NCBI GenBank assembly: GCA_046756405.1
Contig: JBHHWH010000011.1
Coordinates: 1 to 41,257 of the forward strand
Source: JBHHWH01 sp046756405
Lineage (GTDB): Bacteria; Actinomycetota; Acidimicrobiia; Spongiisociales; ZC4RG35
DNA length: 41,257 nt
Direction: 5' to 3'
Positions 7,796 through 15,374 of this stretch are shown in pieces (position 1 is the stretch's first letter; the number at the start of each line of letters is the position of its first letter). Position numbers and translations under genes: made by a program. The notes under the pieces were generated by a model that saw only the letters and a program-made list of their open reading frames with translations, was not told where the DNA came from and made no database searches.

Positions 7796-9324
7796 CAGCG
7801 ACGACCTATCCCCCGCTCCTTGAGCTCCCGAAGGATCGCCTCGAGCGACGCGTCCACGGGCATGGGAGGACGCTCTTCAGCCTCAGCCCCGAACTCCCGC
7901 TCGAATTCCCGCTGCTTGCGGGGTCGTTTCTTCTTCTCAATCCGCTGCTGATGCTCCTTGTAACCAGGGAGCGCCTGCTTGATGGAAAGGGAGATTCGGC
8001 GACGCTCATCGTCCTTTTCGGTGATCTTCACCTGGACCTTCTGACCGATGGACAACTCGAGCTCGGGCGACTCGACCCGGTGAAGCGCGATCTCAGAGAC
8101 ATGAACGAGACCCTCGACTCCATCGGCGACGGAGACGAAGGCTCCGAAGGGAACCGTCTTGGTCACGGTGCCCTCGACTACATCACCGACCTCGTGCTCA
8201 TTGGCGAACACGTCCCACGGGTCTTCGGTGGTCTGCCGTATGGAGAGGGAGATGCGCTCCCGCTCCCGGTCGACTTCCAGCACCTTGACCTTCACCTTGT
8301 CTCCCACCTTGACCAGCTCTCCGGGGTGGTTGACGTGTTGCCAGGAAAGCTCGGAAACGTGAACCAGTCCGTCCATGCCCCCCAGGTCTACGAACGCTCC
8401 GAAGTTCACCACCGAGGATACGGTTCCTTCCCTGATCTCGCCCTCCTGGAGGTTGTCGAGGAACTCGGTGCGCTCTTCGGCAAGCGCCTCTTCGAGGTAA
8501 GCACGGCGGGACAGGACGACGTTGTTCCGGGCCCGGTCGAGTTCGATCACCTTGGCGGTGACCGTCTCACCGATAAAGGGGTCTAGGTCGCGGACGCGGC
8601 GCAGGTCCACAAGGGAGGCGGGAAGGAAGCCACGCAGTCCAATGTCGACAATGAGCCCTCCCTTGACCACTTCGATGACCTGGCCTTCGACGGTGCCACC
8701 CTCGGCGGCGATCTTCTCGATCCGTCCCCAGGCCCTCTCGTAGATGGCCCGCTTCTTGGAGAGGATCAGCCGGCCCTCTTCGTCCTCCATGTCGAGAACC
8801 ATGGCTTCGACCCTGTCCCCCACCTCGACTTCGGTTGTGGGGTCCACGTTGTGACGGATGGAGAGCTCCCTTGCCGGGATGAGACCCTCGGACTTGTAGC
8901 CGATGTCGACCATCGCCCCTTCGGCGTCGACGCTTACGACGACACCTTCGACGATGTCGCCTTCTTTGAAGGCGAGCACCGTCGCTTCGATAGCCTTCTC
9001 GAAGTCGTCGGCGATCTCGTCGGGTAGGTCCTTGAGGTCTGGGGGGACCACCACTCGGTGGCCGCCCAGCTCCTCTTCTTCCCCTCGGACCGCGGTGGGC
9101 GAGGTCTCCTCGACGGTCGCGTCGGCCTCCGCGGGGGGTTCTGGTGCGGTCGGCGTTTCTGACTCGGCAGGGGCTTCTGGTGCGGTTGGAGCCTCGGCGG
9201 CAGTTTCGCTCGAGGCCGCGATCTCAGCCTCGGGGGTGGGGGTGGTGGCGTCCTGATCTTCGGACCCTTGCGCCTCGGCCCCTTCGGGGGCGCTCAGAGG
9301 CGCGTTGTCTCGGTCTGTTGGCAT
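7795..9324 (-). CDS. rpsA: 30S ribosomal protein S1
   Basis: This 509-residue RNA-binding protein helps the 30S subunit capture mRNA. Four S1 (OB-fold) repeats follow one another at about 121-191, 211-273, 294-363 and 379-450. The third and fourth are the best matches, with VNFGAFVDLGGMDGLVHVSELSW and VPFGAFVSVADGVEGLVHVSE-like cores. Four repeats is the usual actinobacterial number, against six in E. coli. The first 90 residues are a low-complexity Ala/Pro/Glu/Thr-rich acidic extension, longer than usual in the family. The C-terminus is Lys/Arg-rich, then acidic. The ATG at 9324 has AGAGGTGA upstream. Its leader holds a hairpin with a T-run, described separately. Confidence 0.95.
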   Translation of the reverse strand: MPTDRDNAPLSAPEGAEAQGSEDQDATTPTPEAEIAASSETAAEAPTAPEAPAESETPTAPEPPAEADATVEETSPTAVRGEEEELGGHRVVVPPDLKDLPDEIADDFEKAIEATVLAFKEGDIVEGVVVSVDAEGAMVDIGYKSEGLIPARELSIRHNVDPTTEVEVGDRVEAMVLDMEDEEGRLILSKKRAIYERAWGRIEKIAAEGGTVEGQVIEVVKGGLIVDIGLRGFLPASLVDLRRVRDLDPFIGETVTAKVIELDRARNNVVLSRRAYLEEALAEERTEFLDNLQEGEIREGTVSSVVNFGAFVDLGGMDGLVHVSELSWQHVNHPGELVKVGDKVKVKVLEVDRERERISLSIRQTTEDPWDVFANEHEVGDVVEGTVTKTVPFGAFVSVADGVEGLVHVSEIALHRVESPELELSIGQKVQVKITEKDDERRRISLSIKQALPGYKEHQQRIEKKKRPRKQREFEREFGAEAEERPPMPVDASLEAILRELKERGIGRR

Positions 9325-9345
9325 GTGTGGGTAGTCACCTCTGGG

Positions 9346-9374
9346 AAAAAGAACTCCGCCGAAGTACCTTCGGC
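9346..9374 (-). terminator. Hairpin plus T-run between polA and rpsA
   Basis: On the minus strand GCCGAAG-GTA-CTTCGGC forms a perfect 7-base stem with a 3-base loop (9374-9358). GGAG and then TTCTTTTT (9353-9346) follow. This is the shape of an intrinsic terminator. It lies 66 bases after the polA stop but only 22 bases before the rpsA ATG, so it is either the polA terminator or an attenuator inside the rpsA leader. Confidence 0.5.
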
Positions 9375-9384
9375 AGGCATCGCC

Positions 9385-9414
9385 AGTCTACGCAGACGGC
9401 AGGCATTTCTCCAA
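9385..9414 (-). promoter_or_regulatory. rpsA: Candidate rpsA promoter
   Basis: On the minus strand TTGGAG (9414-9409) and TAGACT (9390-9385) are 18 bases apart, matching sigma-70 -35 and -10 elements in 3 and 4 of 6 positions. The start point would fall near 9378, just ahead of the hairpin. A 10-base direct repeat, CGGCAGGCAT on the plus strand, occurs at 9371-9380 and 9397-9406 on either side of the -10 element. Confidence 0.35.
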
Positions 9415-9439
9415 CCCAACCTACCGACGCGGCTCCCGT

Positions 9440-12073
9440 TTAGCCTTTCACCGAGCCCAGATCCCGTCCCCACGAGACGTCCACCACCAGAGGAACGTCG
9501 AGCTGGGCGACCCCCTCCATGAGTTCCACCACCGTCTTTTCGGCCATCGGTTCTTCCTCCTCGGGACCCTCGAGGATGAGTTCGTCGTGAACCTGAAGGA
9601 CCAACCGTGTCCCCATCTCCTCACCCCTGAGGGCAGCGTCGATAGCGATCATGGCCTTCTTGATGATGTCGGCGGCAGTGCCCTGGATGGGAGCGTTCAA
9701 CGCCATCCGTTCACCCATCTGGCGGATCCTGTAGTTGTCGGATTTGAGTTCGGGCAGATAACGCCTCCGCCCGAAGAGGGTCGTGGTGTAACCGTCACGT
9801 TTCGCCTGGGCAACGATCTGTTCCATGAACTCCTCGACCTGCTGGAACTGAGCGAAGTAGGCGTCAATGTGTTTCTGCGCCTCCTCCCGGCCGATCCCCA
9901 GCCGTTCGGCGAGGCCGAAGGCTTCCATGCCGTAAAGAAGACCGAAGTTGATCATCTTGGCGGTTCGCCTCTGCGTGGGGGTGACCTGGGTGGGGTCGAG
10001 GTCCCAGACCCGAGCCGCGGTGGCGGTGTGGATGTCCATGCCCTTCCTGAAGGCATCGATCAGGAACGGGTCGCCGCTCATGTGGGCGAGGACACGAAGC
10101 TCGATCTGGGAATAGTCGGCGACGAGGAACCGGTATCCCTCGGCTGCTACGAAGGCCCTCCGGATCAGCCTTCCGGTTTCTGCTCGAACCGGAATGTTCT
10201 GGAGGTTGGGGCTGTCCGAGGAGAGCCTCCCCGTGGCTGCGGCCATCTGGTTGAACCGGGTGCGGATCCGCCCGTCCGACTCGATCAAGGGCAAGTAGCC
10301 GTCGATGTAGGTGGAGCGCAGCTTCTCCAGCTCTCGGTATTCGAGGAGGGCGGTTACCAGTGGATGATCCAGTTTTCTGAGCACCGAGGCGTCGGTGGAC
10401 GGTTTGCCGGTGGAGGTCTTCTTGATGACCGGCAGACCCAACTTGTCGAAGAGGATGGTGCGGAGCTGGTCGGAGGAGTTGACGTTGAACGCCTCGCCGG
10501 CGAGGTCCTGGATCTCGGCTTCGAGCTCAGCGAGACGTTGGCGCAGTTCGTTGCCCATCTCCTTCAGGTAGTCAGCGTCCACTCCGATCCCGGTGTGTTC
10601 CATGCGGGCGAGCACCGGGACGAGGGGCAGTTCGATCTCCCGGAACAGTTCCAGCTCCTCCCGCTCGGCCAGTTCAGCTTCCAGGATCGAAGCGAGCCGG
10701 CGTATCGCCTCCACTCTTCGGCCTTCGACCTCCAGGTCGGGACCGCTGTCGAAGGGAAGCATCCCGGAGGTGTCCTCGGAGTCGGGGGAGACCAACTCCA
10801 CACCCAGCAGCCGTTCGGCGAGATCGTCTAGCTGGTAGGCCCGGCGGGCCGGGTTGAGGATGTAGGCGGCCAGGGCGGTGTCCATCTGCGGTGACGGTGG
10901 TTCGTAACCGCGGGCAAGGAGCTCCCGGGCTAGAGCCTTGAGGTCGTGACCTACGATCCGGACGTTGGCAGCAGACAGCTTCTCCAGCAGTGGCCCGGCG
11001 GCGTCGAAGGGAACCACCGCCGCCCTCTCCTTCCCCACCGAAACGGCGAGTCCGAAGGGGTGGCCTCCGTCGTTGACCAGCCCCACGACCAGAGGGTCGG
11101 ACTCGGCCAGGGCGGCGACGCGGTCGGCCGTGGTCACCAGCTCGGTCTCCACGTCTAGGATCTCTCTGGCCTCGCCCGCCGAGGGCAGGGCGGCCTCGAG
11201 GTCGCTCCACATGGAATGGAACTCCAGGGAGTCGAACAGCTCTTTGACCCGGGCCCGGTCCCATTCCTGCACACGAAGGTCGTCGAGGCCATGGCCGATC
11301 TCAAGATCGTCGACCAGGGCCATCAGCTCGCGGTTGAGGTAGACCTGTTCCCGGGAGGCCGCCAGGTTCTCCCTAAGTTTGGGTGTCAGGTCGGTGATGT
11401 GGGCGTACACCCCGTCGATGTCGCCGTACTCGCCGATGAGCCGGGAGGCGGTCTTCTCCCCCACTCCCGGCACCCCGGGCAGGTTGTCGGAGGTGTCGCC
11501 TCGGAGCGCGGCGTATTCGACATACCGGGAAGGAGGGATCCCGTACTTCTTCTCCACGTATTCCTCGTCCACCAGCACCGTGTCGCTGATGCCCCGACGG
11601 GTGTAGAGCACCTTGACCGGACCGCCCACCAGTTGGAAGGCGTCGCGGTCCCCGGTGACGATGAGGACCTCCCAGCCCTCGGCCACCGCCTGCCGAGCGA
11701 GGGAGGCGATGATGTCGTCGGCCTCGTAACCCTCCTCCCGCAGTTGGGTTATGCCCAGGGCCTGGAGCACCTCGTCGATGAGGGGAAGCTGGCTCTTGAA
11801 GTGGTCCGGGGCCTTGGCCCTCTGCGCCTTGTACTCGGGGAAGGTCTCGGTGCGGAAGGTCTCCCGGGAGACGTCCCAGGCCACCGCCACCGCCTCGGGA
11901 TGGTGGTCTTTGAGGAGACGTATCAGCATCCGGGTGAAACCGAATACGGCGTTGGTGACCACACCCGACCTGGTAGCCAGGTCTTCGGGGAGGGCGTAGA
12001 AGGCCCGATAGGCGATGGAGTTTCCGTCGATGAGGGCGAGGGTGGGCACGACCGTGACGCTACTAGAGGACAC
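9440..12073 (-). CDS. polA: DNA polymerase I with inactive proofreading domain
   Basis: This 877-residue protein does gap filling and RNA primer removal. The N-terminal 5' nuclease (about 1-290) has LALIDGNS, YEADDIIASLA, TGDRDAFQL and the helix-hairpin-helix GVPGVGEKTA. The middle domain (about 310-480) has the 3'-5' exonuclease fold, but the first D-x-E motif is replaced by VVGLVND, so proofreading is predicted lost, as in other actinobacterial and Bacillus PolA. The polymerase domain is intact: motif A from D653 (DYSQIELR), motif B with K706 and F710 (RRTAKMINFGLLYG), and motif C with H829-D830-E831. Phe at 710 predicts discrimination against dideoxynucleotides. The start is GTG at 12073, 10 bases after a small coiled-coil gene. 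Length is normal. Confidence 0.97.
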   Translation of the reverse strand: MSSSSVTVVPTLALIDGNSIAYRAFYALPEDLATRSGVVTNAVFGFTRMLIRLLKDHHPEAVAVAWDVSRETFRTETFPEYKAQRAKAPDHFKSQLPLIDEVLQALGITQLREEGYEADDIIASLARQAVAEGWEVLIVTGDRDAFQLVGGPVKVLYTRRGISDTVLVDEEYVEKKYGIPPSRYVEYAALRGDTSDNLPGVPGVGEKTASRLIGEYGDIDGVYAHITDLTPKLRENLAASREQVYLNRELMALVDDLEIGHGLDDLRVQEWDRARVKELFDSLEFHSMWSDLEAALPSAGEAREILDVETELVTTADRVAALAESDPLVVGLVNDGGHPFGLAVSVGKERAAVVPFDAAGPLLEKLSAANVRIVGHDLKALARELLARGYEPPSPQMDTALAAYILNPARRAYQLDDLAERLLGVELVSPDSEDTSGMLPFDSGPDLEVEGRRVEAIRRLASILEAELAEREELELFREIELPLVPVLARMEHTGIGVDADYLKEMGNELRQRLAELEAEIQDLAGEAFNVNSSDQLRTILFDKLGLPVIKKTSTGKPSTDASVLRKLDHPLVTALLEYRELEKLRSTYIDGYLPLIESDGRIRTRFNQMAAATGRLSSDSPNLQNIPVRAETGRLIRRAFVAAEGYRFLVADYSQIELRVLAHMSGDPFLIDAFRKGMDIHTATAARVWDLDPTQVTPTQRRTAKMINFGLLYGMEAFGLAERLGIGREEAQKHIDAYFAQFQQVEEFMEQIVAQAKRDGYTTTLFGRRRYLPELKSDNYRIRQMGERMALNAPIQGTAADIIKKAMIAIDAALRGEEMGTRLVLQVHDELILEGPEEEEPMAEKTVVELMEGVAQLDVPLVVDVSWGRDLGSVKG

Positions 12074-12083
12074 CGACAGGTCT

Positions 12084-12395
12084 TCAGTCGGGAATCTGGC
12101 CCAACAGCCGGTCCCGTTTCCCTACCAGCTTGGCCCTCTTTGCCTCCAGCTCGGCCAGGGTCTTCTCGAACCGGCGCACGTCGGCGGCGGTGGCTCCGGC
12201 CTCCTCACGGTCGATGTAGTTGCCTATGGCGGCGTCCCGCTGGGCGTCGTCGTTGATCGCCCGGTGGTACTCCAGCTCGGCGGCCACCTGGGCTGCCTCC
12301 GCCTCCAGTTTGGCGATCTTCTCGTTGAGACGGAACAGCTTCCGGTGGGCCCTTGCCTTGGAGGAGTCGAGGAACTCGTAGGGGTCGCCTTTCAT
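12084..12395 (-). CDS. Small charged coiled-coil protein of unknown function
   Basis: This 103-residue protein is almost wholly helical and rich in Glu, Lys, Arg and Ala, with heptad-like runs at about 20-45 and 70-95 (KIAKLEAEAAQVAAELE, LAELEAKRAKLVGKRD). It has no signal peptide, cysteine or known catalytic motif. I do not recognise the family. It lies 10 bases upstream of polA on the same strand and is probably co-transcribed with it. The start chosen is ATG at 12395; an in-frame ATG at 12431 would add 12 residues and overlap the likely promoter of the divergent HTH gene. The open frame continues upstream to 12929 but there it runs antisense to that gene. Confidence 0.65.
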   Translation of the reverse strand: MKGDPYEFLDSSKARAHRKLFRLNEKIAKLEAEAAQVAAELEYHRAINDDAQRDAAIGNYIDREEAGATAADVRRFEKTLAELEAKRAKLVGKRDRLLGQIPD

Positions 12396-12430
12396 GGCTT
12401 CAGCTTCGCATTTCTGTCCCTCTCCCGCCA

Positions 12431-12436
12431 TATCTT
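12431..12436 (+). promoter_or_regulatory. Candidate -10 element of a leaderless transcript
   Basis: TATCTT lies 7 bases before the ATG at 12444 and no Shine-Dalgarno is present. A start point about 7 bases after the -10 would fall on the ATG, which suggests a leaderless mRNA for the HTH/LAGLIDADG gene. No -35 box is evident. Confidence 0.3.
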
Positions 12437-12443
12437 CGTAGCC

Positions 12444-13233
12444 ATGAGACCCGAACGCGAGTACCGGGAGGCGGTACGACTGATCAAATCGGGGATGAAC
12501 GACTCCGCCATCGGGCGAGAGCTGGACATCCCCCGCGGCACCGTCCGTGACTGGCGGCACGGGATCGAGTCCGGAAGCGGTGGCCGGACGCGGAGTTTCA
12601 CTGGGGAAAGGAGGGGTCACGCCCGGTGTCCCCTGTGCTCCGGCGATGGCCCGGTGGATGAGGTTGCCTACGCCTACTTGCTCGGTGCCTACCTTGGCGA
12701 CGGCTGTCTGTCGCTTCATCCCAGGGACGTCTACCGCCTTCGAATTTGCCTGTGATCTCAAGTATCCGGAGATCATCAACGAGATCGCCACCCACGTCGT
12801 CATTGTCGGCGGCAGCGAAACCGTTGGTTTCACACCAAAGGCGGGCTGCATAGAAGTGTCCTCATACTGGAAGCACTGGATCTGCCTGTTCCCCCAGCAT
12901 GGACCCGGGAAAAAGCACGAGCGCGCCATCGTCCTGGAACCGTGGCAGCAGCGGATCGTCGACGATCATCCCCAGGCACTGGTTAGAGGCCTGATCCATT
13001 CCGACGGCAACCGTCACATCAACGAGGTGATGCGGCGGCTCAAAACAGGCAACAGGCGCTACCGCTACACCCGCTACATGTTCACCAACGCGTCCGAGGA
13101 CATTCTGGACATCTTCACCAGCGCCCTAGACCGGCTCGGAGTCCACTGGACGAGAACCACGCCGCGAGACGTCTCCATCGCCAGGCGACCTGATGTGGCT
13201 TTCCTGGACACCTTTGTCGGTCCGAAACGATGA
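12444..13233 (+). pseudogene. HTH and LAGLIDADG homing-endonuclease-like gene, frameshifted
   Basis: The first frame (12444-12755) encodes an N-terminal helix-turn-helix (SAIGRELDIPRGTVRDWRHG), a Cys pair (RCPLCSG) and a first LAGLIDADG-like motif YLLGAYLGDGCLS, then stops at TGA 12753-12755. The reading continues in another frame from DLKYPEIINE to the stop at 13233, with a second motif LVRGLIHSDGN and the ending TFVGPKR. Together they match a family widespread in actinobacteria, about 260 residues long, annotated as LAGLIDADG/HTH proteins. Removing one T near 12753 restores the frame (RICL-DLKYPE), so this is a single-base insertion rather than two genes. Both LAGLIDADG acidic residues remain, so the loss is recent, or it is a sequence error. 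The gene ends 20 bases before tRNA-Leu. Confidence 0.8.
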
Positions 13234-13253
13234 CCGATAGAATTGCCTCCCTG

Positions 13254-13340
13254 GCCGGAGTGGCGGAATCGGAATACGCTATGGTCTCAAACACCATTGG
13301 GGGAAACCCCGTGTGGGTTCGAATCCCACCTCCGGCACCA
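13254..13340 (+). tRNA. tRNA-Leu (anticodon CAA)
   Basis: The acceptor stem is GCCGGAG/CTCCGGC, followed by discriminator A and an encoded CCA (13338-13340). The D-arm has a 3-base stem GCG/CGC. The anticodon stem ATGGT/ACCAT encloses the 7-base loop CTCAAAC with anticodon CAA, reading leucine codon UUG. A long variable arm (GGGG-GAAA-CCCC) marks it as class II. The T-arm is GTGGG-TTCGAAT-CCCAC. All stems pair perfectly. It stands alone between the broken HTH gene and a lipoprotein gene. Confidence 0.95.
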
Positions 13341-13394
13341 GTAGAGCCGAAAGCCTGACGCCCTATCAAGCGATCCGCAGGGGGGTTCGATTAC

Positions 13395-14147
13395 ATGACG
13401 GTGCGCCGCCGACTGCTCGCTCTCATCGCTATCTCGGGTTTGATCGTGGCCGCCTGCGGAGACGGTGCGACGACAGGCCGGGAGGGTGAGCTGCGGGCAA
13501 CCGTGGAAATGGAGTACCTGGATATCGAACCCACCCTGGTGTTCCGCCCCGGAGAGCTTCGGTACGCCTCCAATCCGTGGGTCATCCACGAGGTGGTGGT
13601 GGACATAGGAACCGATGACTTCGTCCAGACCTTTGTGATCTTCGACCGGTATCTGGTCCAGGACTCGGAGCTGGTCCCGGGGTCCGGAGCCGAGAAACGG
13701 GAGTTCACTCTCTGGGATGAGGGCCCGATGAGCGCCACCCTCGAGGTCGTGGTCCCCGAAGAGTTACCCGAGGGCGAACACCGGGTCCGTCTCGACATCC
13801 CGGTTCATCTCGAAGCCTCCTACCCCGGAGCGACCCGGGCCGACGACAGGGAGACCATCCAGACCGTGGAGTTCGTCTACGAGGTGTTCCGGGCGGAGTC
13901 CCCTCTGGTCACCTTCTGCGCCCGCGCCGATCAGATCCTCTGGGAGAGGTCCCCCTTCACTCCGCAGAAATTCATCGATATCGGCGAAGACGTCCTCAGC
14001 CCTGACCAGATCGTCCGTTTCGAGGAGGCCATCCGGATCTACGAGGAGAAGGCCGCTAACCAGCTCTTTGACCCCAACGACTTCTTCGACCTGATCGAAG
14101 AGATCTGTGACGTCGAGTACAAAGAGCGCTGGATGGCCATGGCATGA
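13395..14147 (+). CDS. Putative lipoprotein of unknown function
   Basis: This 250-residue protein begins with a lipoprotein signal: MTVRRR, a hydrophobic stretch, and the lipobox IVAAC with Cys near residue 21. The mature part looks beta-rich to about residue 180 (REFTLWDEG, ATLEVVVPEELPEGEHRVRLDIP) and helical with many acidic residues at the end. Two further Cys (FCARAD, EICDVE) could pair. I do not recognise the family. The ATG has a strong purine run (AGGGGGG) 9 bases upstream. It overlaps the next lipoprotein gene by four bases (ATGA), so the two are likely made together and may act as a pair on the outer face of the membrane. Confidence 0.8.
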   Translation: MTVRRRLLALIAISGLIVAACGDGATTGREGELRATVEMEYLDIEPTLVFRPGELRYASNPWVIHEVVVDIGTDDFVQTFVIFDRYLVQDSELVPGSGAEKREFTLWDEGPMSATLEVVVPEELPEGEHRVRLDIPVHLEASYPGATRADDRETIQTVEFVYEVFRAESPLVTFCARADQILWERSPFTPQKFIDIGEDVLSPDQIVRFEEAIRIYEEKAANQLFDPNDFFDLIEEICDVEYKERWMAMA

Positions 14148-14578
14148 CCGCAACGGACCTATACCGCTACGGGACTCCGGTTCTCGCCCTGGTCCTGCTC
14201 CTCTCCGCCTGTGCCGCGCAAGGGCTTGTCCTACCCACTCCGGCTCCCGGACGTCCGACGAGCGCAACGCCCTCCCCCATCGACCTACTGGTCACGGTGG
14301 AAGGTGATCGGGTGACGGACTCCAACGAGATCACCTCTTCATGTGTGTTCCTCTACATGTGGGCCGACACCGCGGAAGGCCAGCACTGGCAGCTCGTTGC
14401 CATCAACCGCACTCTTCTGGACGCCCAGGGACAGGATGCCGAAGGCAAGAACATCTTCTGCGATACAGCCGGCCACTTCGGACCCCGCTCCTACCGGATA
14501 CCGCTGTGGAAGGTACCTGCGGGGTGGTACACAGCGTGCGCCAGCGGATGCAGCGAGCCCTTCGAACATCGTGGCTAG
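14144..14578 (+). CDS. Small putative lipoprotein of unknown function
   Basis: This 144-residue protein has a lipoprotein signal with lipobox LLSAC (Cys near 22), then a Pro/Thr/Ser-rich spacer. The mature domain (about 45-140) has four or five cysteines (SSCVFLYMW, IFCDTAGHFG, YTACASGCSEP) that could form two disulphides, and an aromatic-rich segment YRIPLWKVPAGWYTACASG reminiscent of small beta-sandwich domains. I do not recognise the family. It is translationally coupled to the preceding lipoprotein gene. It converges on the lipoprotein gene of the two-component operon, with 12 bases between the stops and no obvious terminator. Confidence 0.75.
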   Translation: MTATDLYRYGTPVLALVLLLSACAAQGLVLPTPAPGRPTSATPSPIDLLVTVEGDRVTDSNEITSSCVFLYMWADTAEGQHWQLVAINRTLLDAQGQDAEGKNIFCDTAGHFGPRSYRIPLWKVPAGWYTACASGCSEPFEHRG

Positions 14579-14590
14579 GGGCGAGGGGTC

Positions 14591-15373
14591 TCAATTCTCC
14601 AGCGGCGACGGCCCTAATCGTTCGAGTCGATGCAGCGGCTCGGGAAACTCCTCTCGGTCGAAGCGGATGAACAGAGTGTCGACTCTTTGCGGCACTGCGT
14701 GTACCAGGTCGTACGTGGTCTCCCTGTCGGGCTCTAGCCGCCGGTAGATCTCATCGACGGTGAGCGGCAGATCGTCCACTTGGCTCAGGTCGACGCGGTC
14801 GCCCGACTCTGCGTCCCAGACCCCCCGCACCTGGCCGGCTACGACTTCAACGTGATACTGGCGGCCGCCTTCGCCTACGGGCAGCTTCGTCACCAGCAGC
14901 TTGTAGTCAGGGACGGCGTTGGCCTCCCAAATCTGGCGCTGCCAACTCAGCATCTCCCGCGGGGTGGGCTCCCCTTCGTAACCGTCGATCCCCCAGAACT
15001 CCCCCAGCGCGGCGCAGCGGAGTTCCCCACCGGCCAGCAACAGCCGTCCCGCCTGAGCCATCTGGGCACTGACAACCAGCTCGAAATCGACCGGACCCTC
15101 CCAATACCCGACGCGGAACTCCTCGGCGACCTCGTCGAGGATGGCGGCGGCGTCTTCATGGCCCGCTTCCCTGATTCGCTGGGCTAGCACCGGAAAGTAC
15201 AGCGACTCTTCTTCGAAACTCTCCTCGACCGACTGATAGAAGTCGACGCAGGCCTGCTCGGCTTCGGAAACAGGAACCGGAACGCGAAGCTCGTCTCCGC
15301 GTTGGGCAATGGTGGACGGGGCACAGGCCGCCAGGAGTATCACTGCTAACGCCAACCCCCGAGGCTGTCTCAT
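14591..15373 (-). CDS. Lipoprotein with DUF6174-like domain, co-transcribed with the histidine kinase
   Basis: This 260-residue protein has a signal with lipobox ILLAAC (Cys about 17). The C-terminal half (about 150-245) resembles DUF6174: a W...Y segment (QRQIWEANAVPDYKLLVTKL), then YHVEVVAGQVRGVWDAE, then LTVDEIYRRLEP and a YD/IRFD strand pair. The N-terminal half has an acidic helical region. The ATG at 15373 lies one base after the kinase stop, which fixes this start; the longer open frame upstream lies inside the kinase gene. Position suggests a sensory or accessory lipoprotein for the kinase, but DUF6174 has no known function and the assignment is by eye. Confidence 0.75.
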   Translation of the reverse strand: MRQPRGLALAVILLAACAPSTIAQRGDELRVPVPVSEAEQACVDFYQSVEESFEEESLYFPVLAQRIREAGHEDAAAILDEVAEEFRVGYWEGPVDFELVVSAQMAQAGRLLLAGGELRCAALGEFWGIDGYEGEPTPREMLSWQRQIWEANAVPDYKLLVTKLPVGEGGRQYHVEVVAGQVRGVWDAESGDRVDLSQVDDLPLTVDEIYRRLEPDRETTYDLVHAVPQRVDTLFIRFDREEFPEPLHRLERLGPSPLEN

Positions 15374-15374
15374 C

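Noticed and set aside
12015..12755. Longer open frame of 246 residues on the plus strand
   Set aside because: It begins inside polA on the opposite strand; only the part from 12444 has family similarity, as the HTH/LAGLIDADG N-terminus.
13115..13369. Minus-strand open frame with GAGGGIRTHTG
   Set aside because: It is the translated complement of the tRNA gene, a well-known artefact.
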